Positions 10,922-23,490 are shown, numbered from the stretch's first letter. The stretch: 64,000 bases of DNA from Pezizomycotina sp. ARF18 (GCA_002224055.1 AZLU01000051.1:164047-228046); one strand, 5' to 3'. Numbers and translations: made by a program. The notes: generated by a model from the letters alone, not told the origin.

Positions 10922-13134
10922 CTCGCGATCGAGTTCTGGTTGCACGGAACGGAGCGGGGGGAAGATAGTCAATATATCACGAAGGTAAATAGGCTGTAGG
11001 CGGTTGGTAGATGTTAATTTGCTCAATTGCTCTTTCGAATGTCGAGTCTAAAAACCTCTAACTCTCAATGCACGATACTGGATATCGGAGCAGAGGGAAG
11101 AAAATGTCCAGAAGCGAGGTATCGGCCAGCTATATATGTTCAGAACTCTAAAACAGAAATAGCCTCTGACCAAGCGCGTCATAGTATCTAGAAATTTCGA
11201 CGTCGCCATGTCTCCAAACACTAACACGCACAAAGCCGAAAAAGAAAACAAATCATACGATCTACTTGCTTTCACCGGATCTCCGAACGACAATCAGCCA
11301 CAAGGGGAAATCACCTAGCAATTACCGTGCTTTTTAATCAAAAGAAAAACGTAGGCGAACAAAAATCACTAGGTTGTTTCCAGCATCCAAGGATACGGGA
11401 GAGGCGAGGGCAGACTCAATTTTCAAACAATTTTTATGGCAAGGCGAAACGAATTCGTCCGAAGATGCTTCTACCGTAACGCTTGTTCTCAATCCATTGG
11501 CTCAAATGATGGCTAGTGGCGTATTTCGCGCGATAACACACGATAATTAGATCACGACAAAGCCAAGACTTCTAGAGCAGACAGTCTGCCAGGGGAGCTG
11601 TGAGCGGCAGATCACGTGCATTCTCGGGCGATACGAGGCCTGCTATTGTCAGCAAGATTTTGAAGGTCTCAAATTCTCTGAGGGGAAATGATGGGAAATA
11701 GGTTTAGATCGCTAATTAAAAAGCTTAAATTAAAACTCAAGTAGGGAAAGTGGGGCTCCGAAACCCACGGAGAATACCCAAAGTGCCGAAGTTCCGAAAC
11801 ACCGGTCACAATATCCCGGCGTCCTGAGCCTGTATTACATACTCGCTAGTATCCGTATTTCCTGCGATAGTGTTTCCAAACTTCGAAATAGGGATCTTAA
11901 AATTATAGGGACGTTAGATTGGATGTGACACAAGGAATTTTTGGGTGAAAAAAGCAATGGAAAGCTGCTTACAATAGCATTAGAAACCATAATTCGTCGC
12001 AACGGAGATTGTATTTTCTTGATTTGGACCGTTTAAACGCGATATACGGGCTGGGTTGGACCCTCGAGTATAGTTACTAATACAGAAACCTGAGTTCTAT
12101 ATTGACATCAACCTTTTGTCAACCTTGACGTGTTTCATCCGATCTATAAACACGGTGTACACTGATTTTTCCGTCCTATTCCTTATTACTGATGAGAGTA
12201 ACTAATAAAGGAAGCTTACCATTTCTTTGCGGAACCGAGCTTCACATGACGACGTAGCTGTTTCTAACGCTTCATTAATTAACACTTGATCGCTAAGTTA
12301 ATACCAGTGTTGCTCTATAGAAGCTTTACACTTCAGTCAATTGCATGGTGTACACGGGTCTATATAAGTATCATGCTGACGCTTGGGCAGCAGCAACTGT
12401 CATCATCAGAAACCAAACTATTTTTTAGTTCCTCATATCAGAGCTTGCTTTTTAATCCGATTTCAAGATTCCTAATAAAAGTCCAGATTGCTCCGCTGTA
12501 AATTTTTCAAGACGATGTGCGTATAGTAGATGATATTTAATATTTACAGGATATATCTCAGCCAAAAAAAAATATTAGGACTAGACATTAAACCAAACGA
12601 AACACATCATTGGCGTATAGGTATTAGTGGTAAGGTTGTTAGATTTTGGTTATGCCTTCACAAAGGGTAATATAACGAGCTTCGTACCTATAGATTTGCA
12701 CCAGATACTCGCGGATTTTTACTTTACAGTGTCATATAACCCTATAGATGGCTAGTGATTAAGATGTCTTCCAGTAAAATACACCGTGGGAGAACTCGGG
12801 CTAAAGTTTAGAATAAGTAAAGAATTCTAAGATCAAATAAATGACTCATTAATGAATTTTCGGAGCGATTGAAGAATAATACTTAATGATACCAAGTACT
12901 ATAGTCGCGACTTGAAGATAAAGCCACAGGGCAATCAATGATTTAATAAATAAAATAATGAATTAGAGTATTTAATCGTAACTAGAATAGGAATTATAGC
13001 TAAGCAGATAAGCAAGCACCTTGCTCCCTTATCCGGGCCGGGTCTCAGCTCAAGCCCGGCGTAAAGCGTGCAGCTCGACCTCACCTGAAAATATATTGTC
13101 AGCTTTCTCCCTTATCCTGCATCCAATTCTAGAA
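10922..13134. other. Intergenic, AT-rich
   Basis: About 2.2 kb with no supportable gene. It becomes more AT-rich toward 12500-13000, with dense stop codons in all frames. A short pyrimidine-poor GC patch lies around 13030-13080, just before the tRNA gene. Confidence 0.5.
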
Positions 13135-13295
13135 CCGATCTTAGCTCAGTTGGTAGAGCATCAGGTAAGCTTCAACAAATCTTCCTTTCCCAAAAATATT
13201 TCATGAGTCAATCAACTAATCAATTTCTCTCCAGACTGTAACTGTTCAATAAACAATATATCTGAGGGTCCCCAGTTCGAGTCTGGGAGGTCGGA
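13135..13295 (+). tRNA. tRNA-Tyr(GTA) with canonical intron plus a spliceosomal-type insert
   Basis: The folded gene has acceptor stem CCGATCT/AGGTCGG (13135-13141 and 13288-13294) with discriminator A at 13295. It has D-arm GCTC/GAGC, anticodon stem TCAGA/TCTGA, loop CTGTAA with anticodon GTA at 13238-13240, and T-arm CCCAG-TTCGAGT-CTGGG. A short intron (about 13242-13259, 18 nt) follows position 37, exactly where eukaryotic tRNA-Tyr introns sit and are cut by the tRNA endonuclease. A second insert, 13165-13234, splits the anticodon stem between positions 30 and 31. It starts GTAAGC, has a CTAAT branch-like motif at 13216-13220, and ends CTCCAG. Without both inserts the cloverleaf is perfect. 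The internal A and B boxes are intact and a long T run follows. Confidence 0.9.
13165..13234 (+). other. Spliceosomal-type intron-like insert inside tRNA-Tyr
   Basis: This 70-base insert carries all three signals of the mRNA introns seen elsewhere in this window: GTAAGC donor, CTAAT branch motif about 15 bases before the end, and a CTCCAG acceptor after a pyrimidine-rich stretch. It lies in CAG|A, a typical proto-splice site. It contains no T run of five or more, so RNA polymerase III should read through it. Confidence 0.75.
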
Positions 13296-13299
13296 CGTC

Positions 13300-13322
13300 T
13301 TTTTTTTTTTTTTTTTTTTTTT
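13300..13322 (+). terminator. RNA polymerase III T-run terminator of tRNA-Tyr
   Basis: An uninterrupted run of 23 T residues begins five bases after the discriminator base. That is the normal Pol III stop signal, although unusually long. Confidence 0.8.
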
Positions 13323-13626
13323 AATTCGCTATTCTTTTTACAGTTACATTCAAGAGCGGTCTTCTTCTGGACCAATCGTGATTTCTGCTTCTTTTCTTTT
13401 CGATGCATCGTGATCTATTAGAGAAATCTGGAAGGTTGAGTGAGCGTTGTATAGATTGACAGAATACTCCGTGGCGTTCGACTGAATGCATTAAGTCCTC
13501 CTATTTCAATGGTTGAAGGTAATTGAACATTTTCATACTTGACTCTTTCTTCATGATCCAAAGTCATTCTCTGGTAGAAATATTTCAAGGATATCATCCT
13601 TGCGCTTAAGGTCTCACCCCTACAGA

Positions 13627-14392
13627 ATGTCGGAATTCCCTCTTCCAGCTGAGCTCTGGACTGAAATCTTCAATAGCCTCGACTACCCAGCGCTGAAAAA
13701 ATTAATGCCAGTTTGCAAACGCTTTAACAGCCTTATCACCTCGGCTTCCTCAATACACGGATCGGCTTTGGAGAGCGCACTTTTCAGAGGCAATCCTGTC
13801 AACATACGCCTCGTACCATCCAGAACTCCCGCACTTTGAACTTCACCCATTCCTCCAGGACGCAGGTTTACCTCAAATCGTCTTTTTTTAAATGGCCAGT
13901 TAACTGTATCGAACTTACGATACGCGGGAGGGAAGTACTTTACGCAGACGGTACCTACAGTATTGAGAACTTGGCTCTCAGCAGTACTTAGAGAACGCAA
14001 GCAAACACTGGACTGAGAATGCTATCTCGCCCGCAATCAATCAGTTCCTTAACCTTGAAATGTCGGTTCCCATGCTTAGCACTCAAGACCAGATGATCAC
14101 TCTACGGATCCCATAGAAGAAAAACCCGGTCACAATAGCGGGAGTTCTTGCAGCTAGGCTTACTGGCTTCACAAATTGCTGAAGATGTTGAGCAAGCACT
14201 CACCGGTTCGATCCGTCTCTCCCAGTATACGGACGCATGGGAGGGAGAAGCATTTTTGGAAGCAACCGCCTGGCTTGTGGGTCGAGGTGGTATGATTCCG
14301 AAGGGATTGGAGGAGATGGAGGCTAATGAATATCGCGCAAAGTTGATGGAGGATATCAATTTGCTTGCTACGGAAAATGTATTTATGAATTG
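13627..14392 (+). CDS. F-box domain protein
   Basis: F-box proteins link substrates to SCF ubiquitin ligases through Skp1. The start at 13627 gives MSEFPLPAELWTEIF, and the F-box covers about residues 4-40 (LPAELWTEIFNSLDYPALKKLMPVCKRFNSLI). Downstream pieces in shifted frames are coding-like: INQFLNLEMSVPMLSTQD, then LASQIAEDVEQALTGSIRLSQYTDAWEGEAF, LEEMEANEYRAKLMEDI and ATENVFMN ending at 14390-14392. The protein would be about 255 residues. One-base shifts are required near 13836, around 13950 and near 14113. The C-terminal substrate-binding part has no LRR, WD or kelch repeats that I can see, so the target is unknown. The gene lies about 300 bases after tRNA-Tyr. Confidence 0.75.
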
Positions 14393-15059
14393 ATCAGGCG
14401 AAATAATGGATTGAGGAAAGAAGACCTAGAAGGCTTTAGGCTCAATGGTGTTTGCCTATATCTCAAACTTTCAAAGGCCCGTTAAAAATCCTTCACAGAG
14501 TGGTGTAGTATAAGTGACTGAAAGGAAACACTCGATTTCGGGATTGTACTCTGAAGGTACGTGTAGAATATCACAAACTTCAAGAGCGTATTTATCTAGA
14601 ACTTGACTGGATAATAATTAAACAGATTTATTTCTTTATTTTCCCCTCCCATTAGCGTATTAAAAAAAAATTTAATAAATAAATAAAAACAGGTGGACGA
14701 CACAGGCACCAGAGCAAACAAATTCAGCAAACAAACAAAGGAAGCGAATAAACACTCAAATATAAATACTAACAACGAAGTAATAGAACCATTATATAGA
14801 CTCCAAGATACTACCAATACGGAACCACCGAGCACATTATACCATTATTCCGGAGCCGTTCTCCTTTTGTAGTAATAGGCAAGCCCAGAAAAATACATGC
14901 CTTTGATGTGCTCGCGTGATAAATCGCAACAACCACCAAACAGGTGCGGATACCTTTAAACGGGGATTCGCCTTAGCTTATGCTCAATATAGACTTCAAC
15001 ACCAGGGCTAATCAGACCGGGGGTCTTAGTGTCATAGACTCTAGAGCTCTAACTCATTC
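14393..15059. other. Intergenic, AT-rich
   Basis: AT-rich sequence with a minus-strand frame (14596-14835) made of Phe/Leu/Ser low-complexity sequence, which arises from the A-rich strand. No gene is supported. Confidence 0.45.
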
Positions 15060-17771
15060 AGTATACGCTATGGTATTCCGTATCTCTTTGGGATTGTTGC
15101 GTAGCGTTCCACCCAACTTGAGGTGCCGGATGAATAGTCCTCCATGACAAGATCTCGTATCCCTCGCAGTACTTCATCCGCAGCGGGGAATTCATAAATA
15201 GATTTGCGACCGTAATCTCACTGAATCGACCAGCTTAGGAGCAGATTCACCGGTGTACCCATTACTAACCTGTGTTACTATACAAACTAAGGAATCCAGA
15301 CTAAAGGAAGTCCCCGGTATTTATCAGGGTTTTTTTTTTTTATCAAAAAATACCGTTCATCGGAGTTCCCGTATATCCTTAGCATTGAGTCCGCTATCTC
15401 CGATTTCTTCAAATTAATCCTCATAAGAGTAGTATCACGTATGACGGCTCGTTGCCCAGAAGAACACTACAGACATCATCTAATAGAATAGTCCAAAATC
15501 TCTATGAACGATTGCCTATCTACAGTATGTGTACAGGATTACGTAGTATTGCTGGATACGTCATCGAAGCACCGCGCGTGTCGAGGAATCATAGACCCAA
15601 GCTTCAGATCCATCGATAACAGCCCGTGAGCTTGATGCTTGGCTAAGTCAGTGAATGCACGCTCGCCATCGCCCAGAGTTCGGGTTTCGGTTCAAGCTCC
15701 GGAGATAGCTACTAACACCCGCGGCGTACCTTGGCTTGATATTTAACGCAACAGCGGGTTCACTTACAACCACTTGTTTCTTGGGAGGGAATAATAATAA
15801 ACATTAGTGAAATAACCTCGCCACAACTGCCGTGATAGCTCGAAACCTGTGCGGCTAATATAGCAGAGAGCCTGACAGAATATGTTAAGTCATGAAAGAC
15901 GTTGCCCGAAGACTAAGTATACGCTACACCAAGACGCCCTAGCCAAATAGTACCATTAGGCAGTAGATAGCGGTCGAACACCTGACCGATAAATGGTTTA
16001 CTTGCGCTATCCAATCTCCAAATATAATACAAATTTAGCGAATGAGTCCTGAGTCTTTGACAATTTATCATCTCTAGCGTGAGAATTACATTCCATCGGC
16101 TTGTAAAGATTCACGCACCCCGCTGTTTAAATACAATATGCTCCAAACCATCGAACATAAAGGGCCAAAAAACGAAGACGCGACGCCCTACGTACAAAGA
16201 TCATAGGCTTCGAACTAGATCTTTCAATCTCTCGTAAACAGTGGAACCCAGGATAATCGAGTTAACAGTGGGCTCTTATCAACTTACGTATACGTAAATC
16301 TTTCTGCATCAGACGTTTAGAGTATGAACGGCAGCAACATGAGGAGTTGAATACAAATATAGGCAATAGTGCCTTCCTCATAGAAAAAAAATATTCTGAT
16401 CGAAACTGCTTTAGCGTTTGTAAGAAGCATGATTGATTACCAGTTCGAGCGTACCGAGCGAGAGATAACCCGCATCACCCGCCAAATCCTGATTCAAATC
16501 GAATAGTAGACCAGCCGATGGACGACACGCCTTTGCCCCGCCGACGCTATCGATTCTTATAAACAAGCAATTGTTGCAAATGGACAGCTTAGGACACATA
16601 AATTCCACAAAAACCGCAGTACCTTCTCCCGAGTAATACGAAGCACCCATAAACGCTACTCGGAAATGCTCCCAATGAAGGAAGAGCTTGCTATAAACCG
16701 AGGCCTTGAACGCCATGTATCATCATTACATACATCCTCGCATCCTTTCTCATATTCCAATAATCCTAAAGACTTCAAAACCATAGCGTCTAGAAGCTTC
16801 AATCCGGAAACATATTTGCATGTCGAGCAATAGCTCCATTAAGTTAGCTCGGGCGCACCCGTTCATAGCATTGCATGCACTTCCCTAGCCCAAGGATAAG
16901 AGTTAATCCCACGATACAAGCAGTATCGTATATTTCGAAGCTATCCAAAATCTGGAAGCCGATAATCTGATGGTTCAAGGGGGATGACATACTGTACTTG
17001 AAGACATTCACTACATTCGATATATTAGTGAGGGAATAGCCTAGCATGACTCATAGCCGTGGCTGCCCGGAGGTTCCATTTTCAAGGAATATTTCCTAAG
17101 AAGAGGTAGAAAAAGATCATCGAACTTCAAAAATGCCATATGTTGTACGATGAAGTACCTGAGTTCAACCGGTAATATTTCAGGGAGGTGAGTACCTAAG
17201 CCACTACGCAGGAGCTCGAGTAAATACAACTGATGATACAAGAGATGTAACTGTGCATGCCAAATAACAAAGAAATTCGATTAGGATCTCATAGTTGTAT
17301 CTTTTCTTCTTGTTAAATGGAAGCGTGGCGCAGAGAGAAGGATATCAGTCTTGTAATTGACTCAGTATCCACCGGGACGCGAATGATACTAAAATCAAAC
17401 TTCGTCGAGTGGTTATACACAGACAAAACCATAAACATGGAGCTCATAAAGTAGCTTTTGTAGTATTTAAACTATCTATTTGGTTGTTATGGAATTCGCC
17501 CAACATAGGGAAACAAGTGGGACATTGGAAAGCTAAGTGCGAAGAACGATATTCCCAACTACTTCAGGACGTTAATCAAAGAACAATACGTTGAGGGACG
17601 CAGCATATAAAAGTTCGAGGCAACGAAATCCAGCCATCCGACTTCGCCGCCATGCTTGCAAGCGATCCAAAGACTTTCCGTCATACTACTATTTAAAGCT
17701 TTCCCTGGCTCCAAATAAGAGTCGAATCCTATAAGACCGAAGACATCTGAGACTGATGGACGACAAAGCAT
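15060..17771 (-). pseudogene. Possible degraded or unrecognised minus-strand gene(s)
   Basis: Several minus-strand segments have protein-like composition without a match I can name: 17559-17771 (SLWIACKHGGEVGWLDF), 17041-17241 (HLPEILPVELRYFIVQHMAF), 16844-17047, 16411-16716 (SLGTLELVINHASYKR) and about 15085-15200 (EVLRGIRDLVMEDYSSG). They share a strand and follow one another, so they could be exons or remnants of one large gene, but no intron chain joins them convincingly. I assign no function. The surrounding DNA is AT-rich, consistent with mutational decay such as RIP. It may equally be chance. Confidence 0.25.
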
Positions 17772-18558
17772 AATTCGAGTATTACATGCGGAAGGACCGA
17801 TATTCTATTCAAATTATGGTCCCATGCAATAAAATCCTAAGGTAAAACTATCGCTCTACAATTTCCAAAGGCTACGAGATGCGTCATCTCTTATCGAACA
17901 CAGCATACGCCTAAAACTGTGACAATATGACGCAAGAAAGGAGTCAGGTCTAATACTTTATGATAAACTCATCTGAGCTCAAGCGATAATCTTCGACGGT
18001 ATTTTTATAGGCTAAATTCTAAGCAAAGCAGCAGCGGATACAAAACAGAAAAACTTCAATTGAGTACATATTACGAGTCCTAGTAATTCTTGAAGAGGTG
18101 GAGGGATTGAGATATGAATTTTCATTGCACAAGAAATCGCCGGTCGTGATATCACATCAGAAAAAGAAGCCCAGAAGAAAAGAGGGAAATACTGGCTTGG
18201 TTGCGAACGAGGAACACGGTCAGGATATCGAAGAACACCTAGACCAGGTTCTTATAGCGACGCACCAACGCCCCCAGGAGAATTGCAAGAGTTATAAGGA
18301 AGTTTAGTAACGTTTCTTTAGATTTAGTCTTATAGATACAAGAGGTATAGAAGAAGGATACTTAAGTATATAAGAAGTAGAAGTTATAACTAGATGTGCA
18401 CCAATGACGCCAATAAACAACATTAGACTGAAGAAAATGCTAAGGAAATTCGTAGCCCTCAAGATGAAGCAAAAAAGGCTGTCGTGAAGAATGCGACGGA
18501 AAAAAAGAATCGAAGAAAAACAACAGAAAAGCATGCTTTTCGTATCTCACAACATTTG
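17772..18558. other. Intergenic, AT-rich
   Basis: No supportable gene. A lysine-rich plus-strand frame at 18098-18307 and lysine/arginine-rich sequence near 18480-18530 may be remnants, but they carry no motif. Confidence 0.35.
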
Positions 18559-20252
18559 TTATTCACCCTCCGAGAAATAACTGATGTCCGTAGCTTTTAC
18601 CACAAACTGCTCTTCTTCTTCGAAAGCTTCCCGCCGTTCGCTCCCGGCGCGCTCGCCGGCGGACCAGCTGCTCGCTATTTCCGCCCCCACCACCGGTCAA
18701 TATCCTCAAAAAGCTCGAGCTCTTCCTCCTATGGCCGAGCTGCTGCTGCGGCTGCATCTGCACCACGGGCCCTGTCGGCATCAAACTATTCCCGTATTGA
18801 TGCGGCCTCGGCGGCTGCTGCGGTCGTCCTCCGTGCATCGCATGGCCGTTATGCGGTACCGGCGGAACAGGCCTCGAACTGCCCTCGCTATTCCCGCTAA
18901 ACCCACCGCCGTAGTAACCCGGCACACCGCCCACATGGCCGAAATTATTACTATTACTAGTAGGTCCGGGAACGCTGTGGTGCCTCTGCCGCTTGGCTTG
19001 CTCCCACGCGGCTTCTTGCTCTTTATACTGCTTCTTCAATCTCTCCGTCTCCGCGTCTATGGCTGCTTGCTTCCGTCTTCTTTCGCGATCTTCTTCTTCT
19101 AGCATTCTTTTTATGCGCTTTTGTTCGGCTTCGGCTTTTTTAGCGTCTAGTTCGAGTTGTTTCTGTCTTCGTCTTTCCGCTTCGCGCTCTTCGCGCTGTA
19201 ACCGCGCCGTCTCGGCGTATACGTTCTGGTCGATTAATTTCCCGACTTTCCCCGTCGGCGGGCTCGGCGCCTTCGTTAGCGTTATCGGACTACCCGCACC
19301 GATATTGTGCGCGCTGCTACTACTCCCACCGGCGGCGGCGTAATGACAATACCACCAACGCCCGCATTCCCACCCGACGTCCTCCTCGCCGGCACAGGAT
19401 GCGGCGAAACGTTAAATATCGACGTTGGCGTAGTGTAATATAAATCCGCAATCACAGCAGCGCTGAGTACAAGCACTACCTCCAACCCTTCATATCCTCC
19501 ACGTCGACGCGATGTAAATGCGGCTCGTATATCGTCACGTCTTTTAATTTTTCTAGTATCGCGACCGTAATATCCGGTTCCGAACCACCCTTTTTTCTAG
19601 CGGCTGCATCGTGGGATAGTGCATTCGCGGCGGATAGCAGTACGCAACTTAAACTACCCCGCGATAAAACACCACCCTCCCTTCTCCACCTAAACCGTGA
19701 CATTCCCGCCGTGGGTAGTACATTCGCCCTCGCCGCTTCAACGTCAAGTCTACTCCCCGTCGGCTGCCTGAAGCTCCGTTTCGGCAGCGAAAACTCCCAG
19801 TAATTCCCCGTCCACTTACTATTCTTCTGTGAAACAACTACTTGCGACTCGGGATTATACAGCTGTATCGTGAACTCGGTCGGGACGGTTACATTTGGCA
19901 TGGTAGGTGAACCGCCGTTGGCTTGCCGCCGGATTTCCTCGGCGTTTAGCGTGGGGGTTGAGATTGTGGGTTTTACGACGACTTGGGCGTATACGATGTC
20001 GGGCATGTACGCGTCGAGGAGGGCGACGGAGTACTCATCGGGGTGCTTGGAGCGCTGCTTGACGTATGCGGGTTCGGGAGCGTGGTAGTTCTGGGAGAGG
20101 GAGATGATGGATTTGTACGGGTCCCGGTCGGGGGAGGGTTCGATGAAGAATCCTACAATACCACCGCCATCACTGTTAGCACGTTGAATAGATTGAAAGG
20201 GTTAAAGGGAAGCTAAGTGTTGCTTACTCGGGAGGCTCTCGTCGAGCGGCAT
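18559..20252 (-). CDS. Conserved ascomycete protein: N-terminal folded domain plus charged coiled coil
   Basis: I recognise this as a protein type widespread in Pezizomycotina, but I know of no assigned function. Exon 1 is short (MPLDESLP, 20252-20228), followed by an intron with donor GTAAGC and acceptor near 20159. The N-terminal domain reads FFIEPSPDRDPYKSIISLSQ, HPDEYSVALLDAYMPDIVYAQ, VKPTISTPTLNAEEIRR, FTIQLYNPESQVVVS and KWTGNYWEFSLPKRSFR. Next come PDITVAILEKLKDVTIYEPH, VLSAAVIADLYY, a low-complexity Gly/Pro linker, and a strongly charged helix (QREEREAERRRQKQLELD through AAIDAETERLKKQYKEQEA) that should form a coiled coil. It ends with a Gly/Pro/Gln-rich tail and an acidic end (FEEEEQFVVKATD, stop 18559-18561). 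About 540 residues. One-base shifts are needed near 19750, 19490, 19320 and 18630. Confidence 0.75.
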
Positions 20253-22480
20253 GGTGAAGGTTGTATTGAATTCGTCAAAACGGTTTAGCTTAAGATGGAA
20301 GCTTTGCTTCAAGGGTTTACTTCTAAGATATCCAGATGCGCTTTTGACTCTTGACTTCTCTTCGATTGACGATCGTGCCGTTCAGAATGCAAGGTACAGA
20401 TTGCCTAGAAGGAACTTTGTAGAAAGGAAAGGAACAGGAGGGAGAGATGAAGAAATGGAAGCTTCGAGGTCTTATCTGTTCCGACGACGAAACAGCAGAA
20501 AAACAAGGCTGTGAGCAGAAGAATAATAATAATGAAAAAAGAGCTTTCTTCAGCCAAGCAAAAAACCAAGCGGGCCAGGTAAAGCTGCAAACCAACGCAG
20601 CTAAAACGAGGGGTCAAGTAAGTGCTAGTATTACCGATGTACAACTGCAGGCTGCCTTTTTAGCGCCTTTGCAGCGACTGGATGACGCGTGAACGAATGG
20701 AGGCTCAGCAAAAGCTCCCACAGGTGTATGAAGGATATGGACGAAAGAGGTGCCTGCAGGTTCAAGGTCAGGGCTAGCGGATGATAGGAGCAGGCGGACT
20801 GGCTTGGTGGTGGACTTGGTGGTGTTTCGTTTTAGTGGGTGATAATTTTTGGGTGATAGCTGATTTGCGCTGCTTTTTCGGTGGTGGACGTGTGGGGTGG
20901 ATTTCTAAAAATAGCAGAAATGACCTCCTTGCCTTACCTTGCGGAAGAATTATAACAGAGAAATTTATTCCCCGGGTACCTGCCGCTATACGCAAATTCT
21001 GTCGAGTTACCATGTACCCGGGCATCATTCCGAGAATATAAGTGTGTGCAATGGAAGAAAAGCGCAGTGCGACGAACCACAAAGTCAGCCTTGCGCGCTG
21101 CACGATAATCCAACTAACCATACGATACGATAACAGACAAACTCTTCAACTGTAAAGCTGTTACACCGGGCCCTGTCATGTTATCCAAGTCCTTAAAAAG
21201 ACGAACTGTCGTGGAACACGTTAGTACGGGCATTTTGGGGTCATTCTCCGTCACGTTGGTGCTTTCATTTAACCGTGTAACAGAACGGAGTGAGAAACCA
21301 AAGCGGCTTGCGCCTCGTTTTTCGTGTTTCAATTACTTACTTCATTCAATATTACGCCGAACCGAGGCCGAGTATACGGATATTATCTTTCTTGGGGATT
21401 GATTATGAAGGCTTCGGATACCATTATCCATTCTCCTTGTACTCGAACCATGAGCAGACGCGTGTATCCATGCATGGTTTGTTCGTTATTGGAGAGCATA
21501 ACAATTATCATGGCCATTAATAATGAAAACGCTCAGATTGGGATGAAGCGACAGGAACTGCACTGCTCGCGCTCGCGGAGGCCTTGCCTGGGGTCTTAGT
21601 ATATTTTGTCGCTGATTCATCAGCAGGTGGCAGTGCAAGATATAACCGTTAACAGTTACCAAGCCAGAAAGCAAGAGATCAGACTATGATAACGCTGTAT
21701 GAGAGTCTATAGCAAAGAGCTCCTCATTCCACCGTAATTATTTTGAAAGAAAGCCGTTGTTTTCAATGGAGGCCGCAGCAGAAATTCGGTGCCGAATTGA
21801 GGAAAGTGGGGCCGTGGCCGTGAACTCTTCAAATCTTAAGCGACGAGATGCATTTCATCAAGAATTACTTGAGTTGAAAGGAAAGGCTGATTACGACGAC
21901 ACGGGCCCCACAATTATCGATGTTTGCACGCCTTGATAATAAAATGTTCGTCCGAGAAAGCACAGCCATACATGTTGGAGAGTCTCAGTCTCGAACGCTT
22001 TGATTACCAGTTTGTTATTTCTTTAGTATTTACACTTAATAATGCGGACTCATCCGAGCGTGTGTAGGTGAAGAAGGCTTGAAGAGAGCCTGAAACGCGG
22101 CTTGGCTCCCAATGACTGTAATATAACATATATAGATATATATATCATATCCCGCGCAAACTCGTTCAGGAAAGTTGTTTTCCGGATCGGATTCGGTCTA
22201 GTTTTTATTTTTTTTATTTTTATTTTTATTTTTATTTTTTTTTGGAAAAGGGGTGGTCCGCCCGCTTTAATATTTCCATCTGTCTTTGAATCGACTTTAT
22301 CAGGGGTACAAATCCTATACCTGTCGCAGGCTTTCTTTTTGCTTTTTATAATCCGCAGATTCGCACGTTCTTTCAATCTTCTTACCGAATCGAAAGAAGG
22401 GCAGTGCTGGAAAGATTGATATCTCACCTTTCTAATGGGAAAGATCCCTCCGGATGTGAAATTTTGAAAATCACCCCCAT
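20253..22480. other. Intergenic
   Basis: About 2.2 kb without a recognisable gene. It includes the upstream region of the coiled-coil gene and a T-rich tract with TTTTTA units at about 22200-22245. The open frames here are short and low in complexity. Confidence 0.45.
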
Positions 22481-23490
22481 TAATCGAGGGCTCACCTATC
22501 TAAAGTTGCGGACCAATGGGTTTCCACGGCCGCCTGATTCAAAGCTGATGCTCCCTCCCTATATTGGCTCAAATTTCCTCGACAAAACTATTCGCGTAGG
22601 TCGAAACAAACCAATAACATTTCGATAATCCCGCTCAAGGCTCATCATACAGCCTGAAAAGATATAACGTCACGGCACCGTCGGGCCAGGCCCCACAGTA
22701 TGAAAAAGATGGGCGAATTAAGGTGGAGCGCTCTCCTATTTAATTTACATTACGATCCGTGTTTCAATAAATCGCATTAGAAAGCTCAAGGCTCAGCGAA
22801 AAACCTTTGAAACAAAAAAGCTGAGCTGATGACGCGCCAGCTTCCAATACTCGCCATGATCAGGGAAGGCTCATCGCCCAAAATCGGCGAACTCTTCCTT
22901 TATTTGCCATCGAGTAAATCTCATGGTGAGCGTTTAATCAAAAAGACTCTGCCTTCAAATGCTCACTATAATTAGCGAAGGCTCATCGCTTAAAATTAGA
23001 TCGGCGAACTCTTTCTTTATTTGCTAATCTTATGATGAGCGTTCAATGAAAAAGGCTCCCTTATCATCAACGAAAGGCTCACCGAGTAAAAGAGTCGCCC
23101 ACCAGGCCCTGGAGCTGGCGTGACGCCCATGTAAGGCTCACCATTATTAGTGAAAGAATCACCGAATAAATTTGAAGTGGCTCACCATTACGGGATTGGA
23201 TCATTGATAAAATCGAAACCTCGCCTCTATTTACCGCCAATCCCAGTGAATCAGTAGCTAGTAGACGCCGTTATACTACTTAAGCGTCCGCGATTCGGCT
23301 TGGCCGCGCGACATTCCACGTCGCTGAGAGCGAACGCGGTACGCGCTCGGACCTGACAAAAGTTCCTCGAGGCATGAAAGTCTTCCCACACGTTCGACAA
23401 TGGCGAAGCTCAGTTCAATTGTCGCGTCGAGAAACGCAGAATTATAGCTACTCACCATAATAAAGACCATCATCAGGCTCACCAAGACGA
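22481..23490. repeat. Degenerate interspersed GGCTCA/TGAGC repeats
   Basis: The motif GGCTCA recurs at 22489, 22639, 22790, 22868, 22980, 23076, 23135, 23179 and 23476, usually preceded by AA or GA and followed by TC/CC. Inverted forms (ATGGTGAGCG at about 22923, ATGATGAGCG at about 23033) lie between them. The longest matching units (about 22867-22950 and 22979-23060) share the order GGCTCATCGC, CGGCGAACTCTT, TTTATTTGC, TGAGCGTT at a spacing near 110 bases. No coding capacity goes with it. It looks like an old, diverged repeat array or the subterminal part of a mobile element. Confidence 0.5.

Noticed and set aside
18584-19102. Plus-strand 172-codon open frame
   Set aside because: It is the antisense shadow of the Gly/Pro/Gln-rich and charged part of the coiled-coil gene.
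22481-23490. Possible CRISPR-like array
   Set aside because: Units are degenerate, of unequal spacing, include inverted copies, and the genome is eukaryotic.
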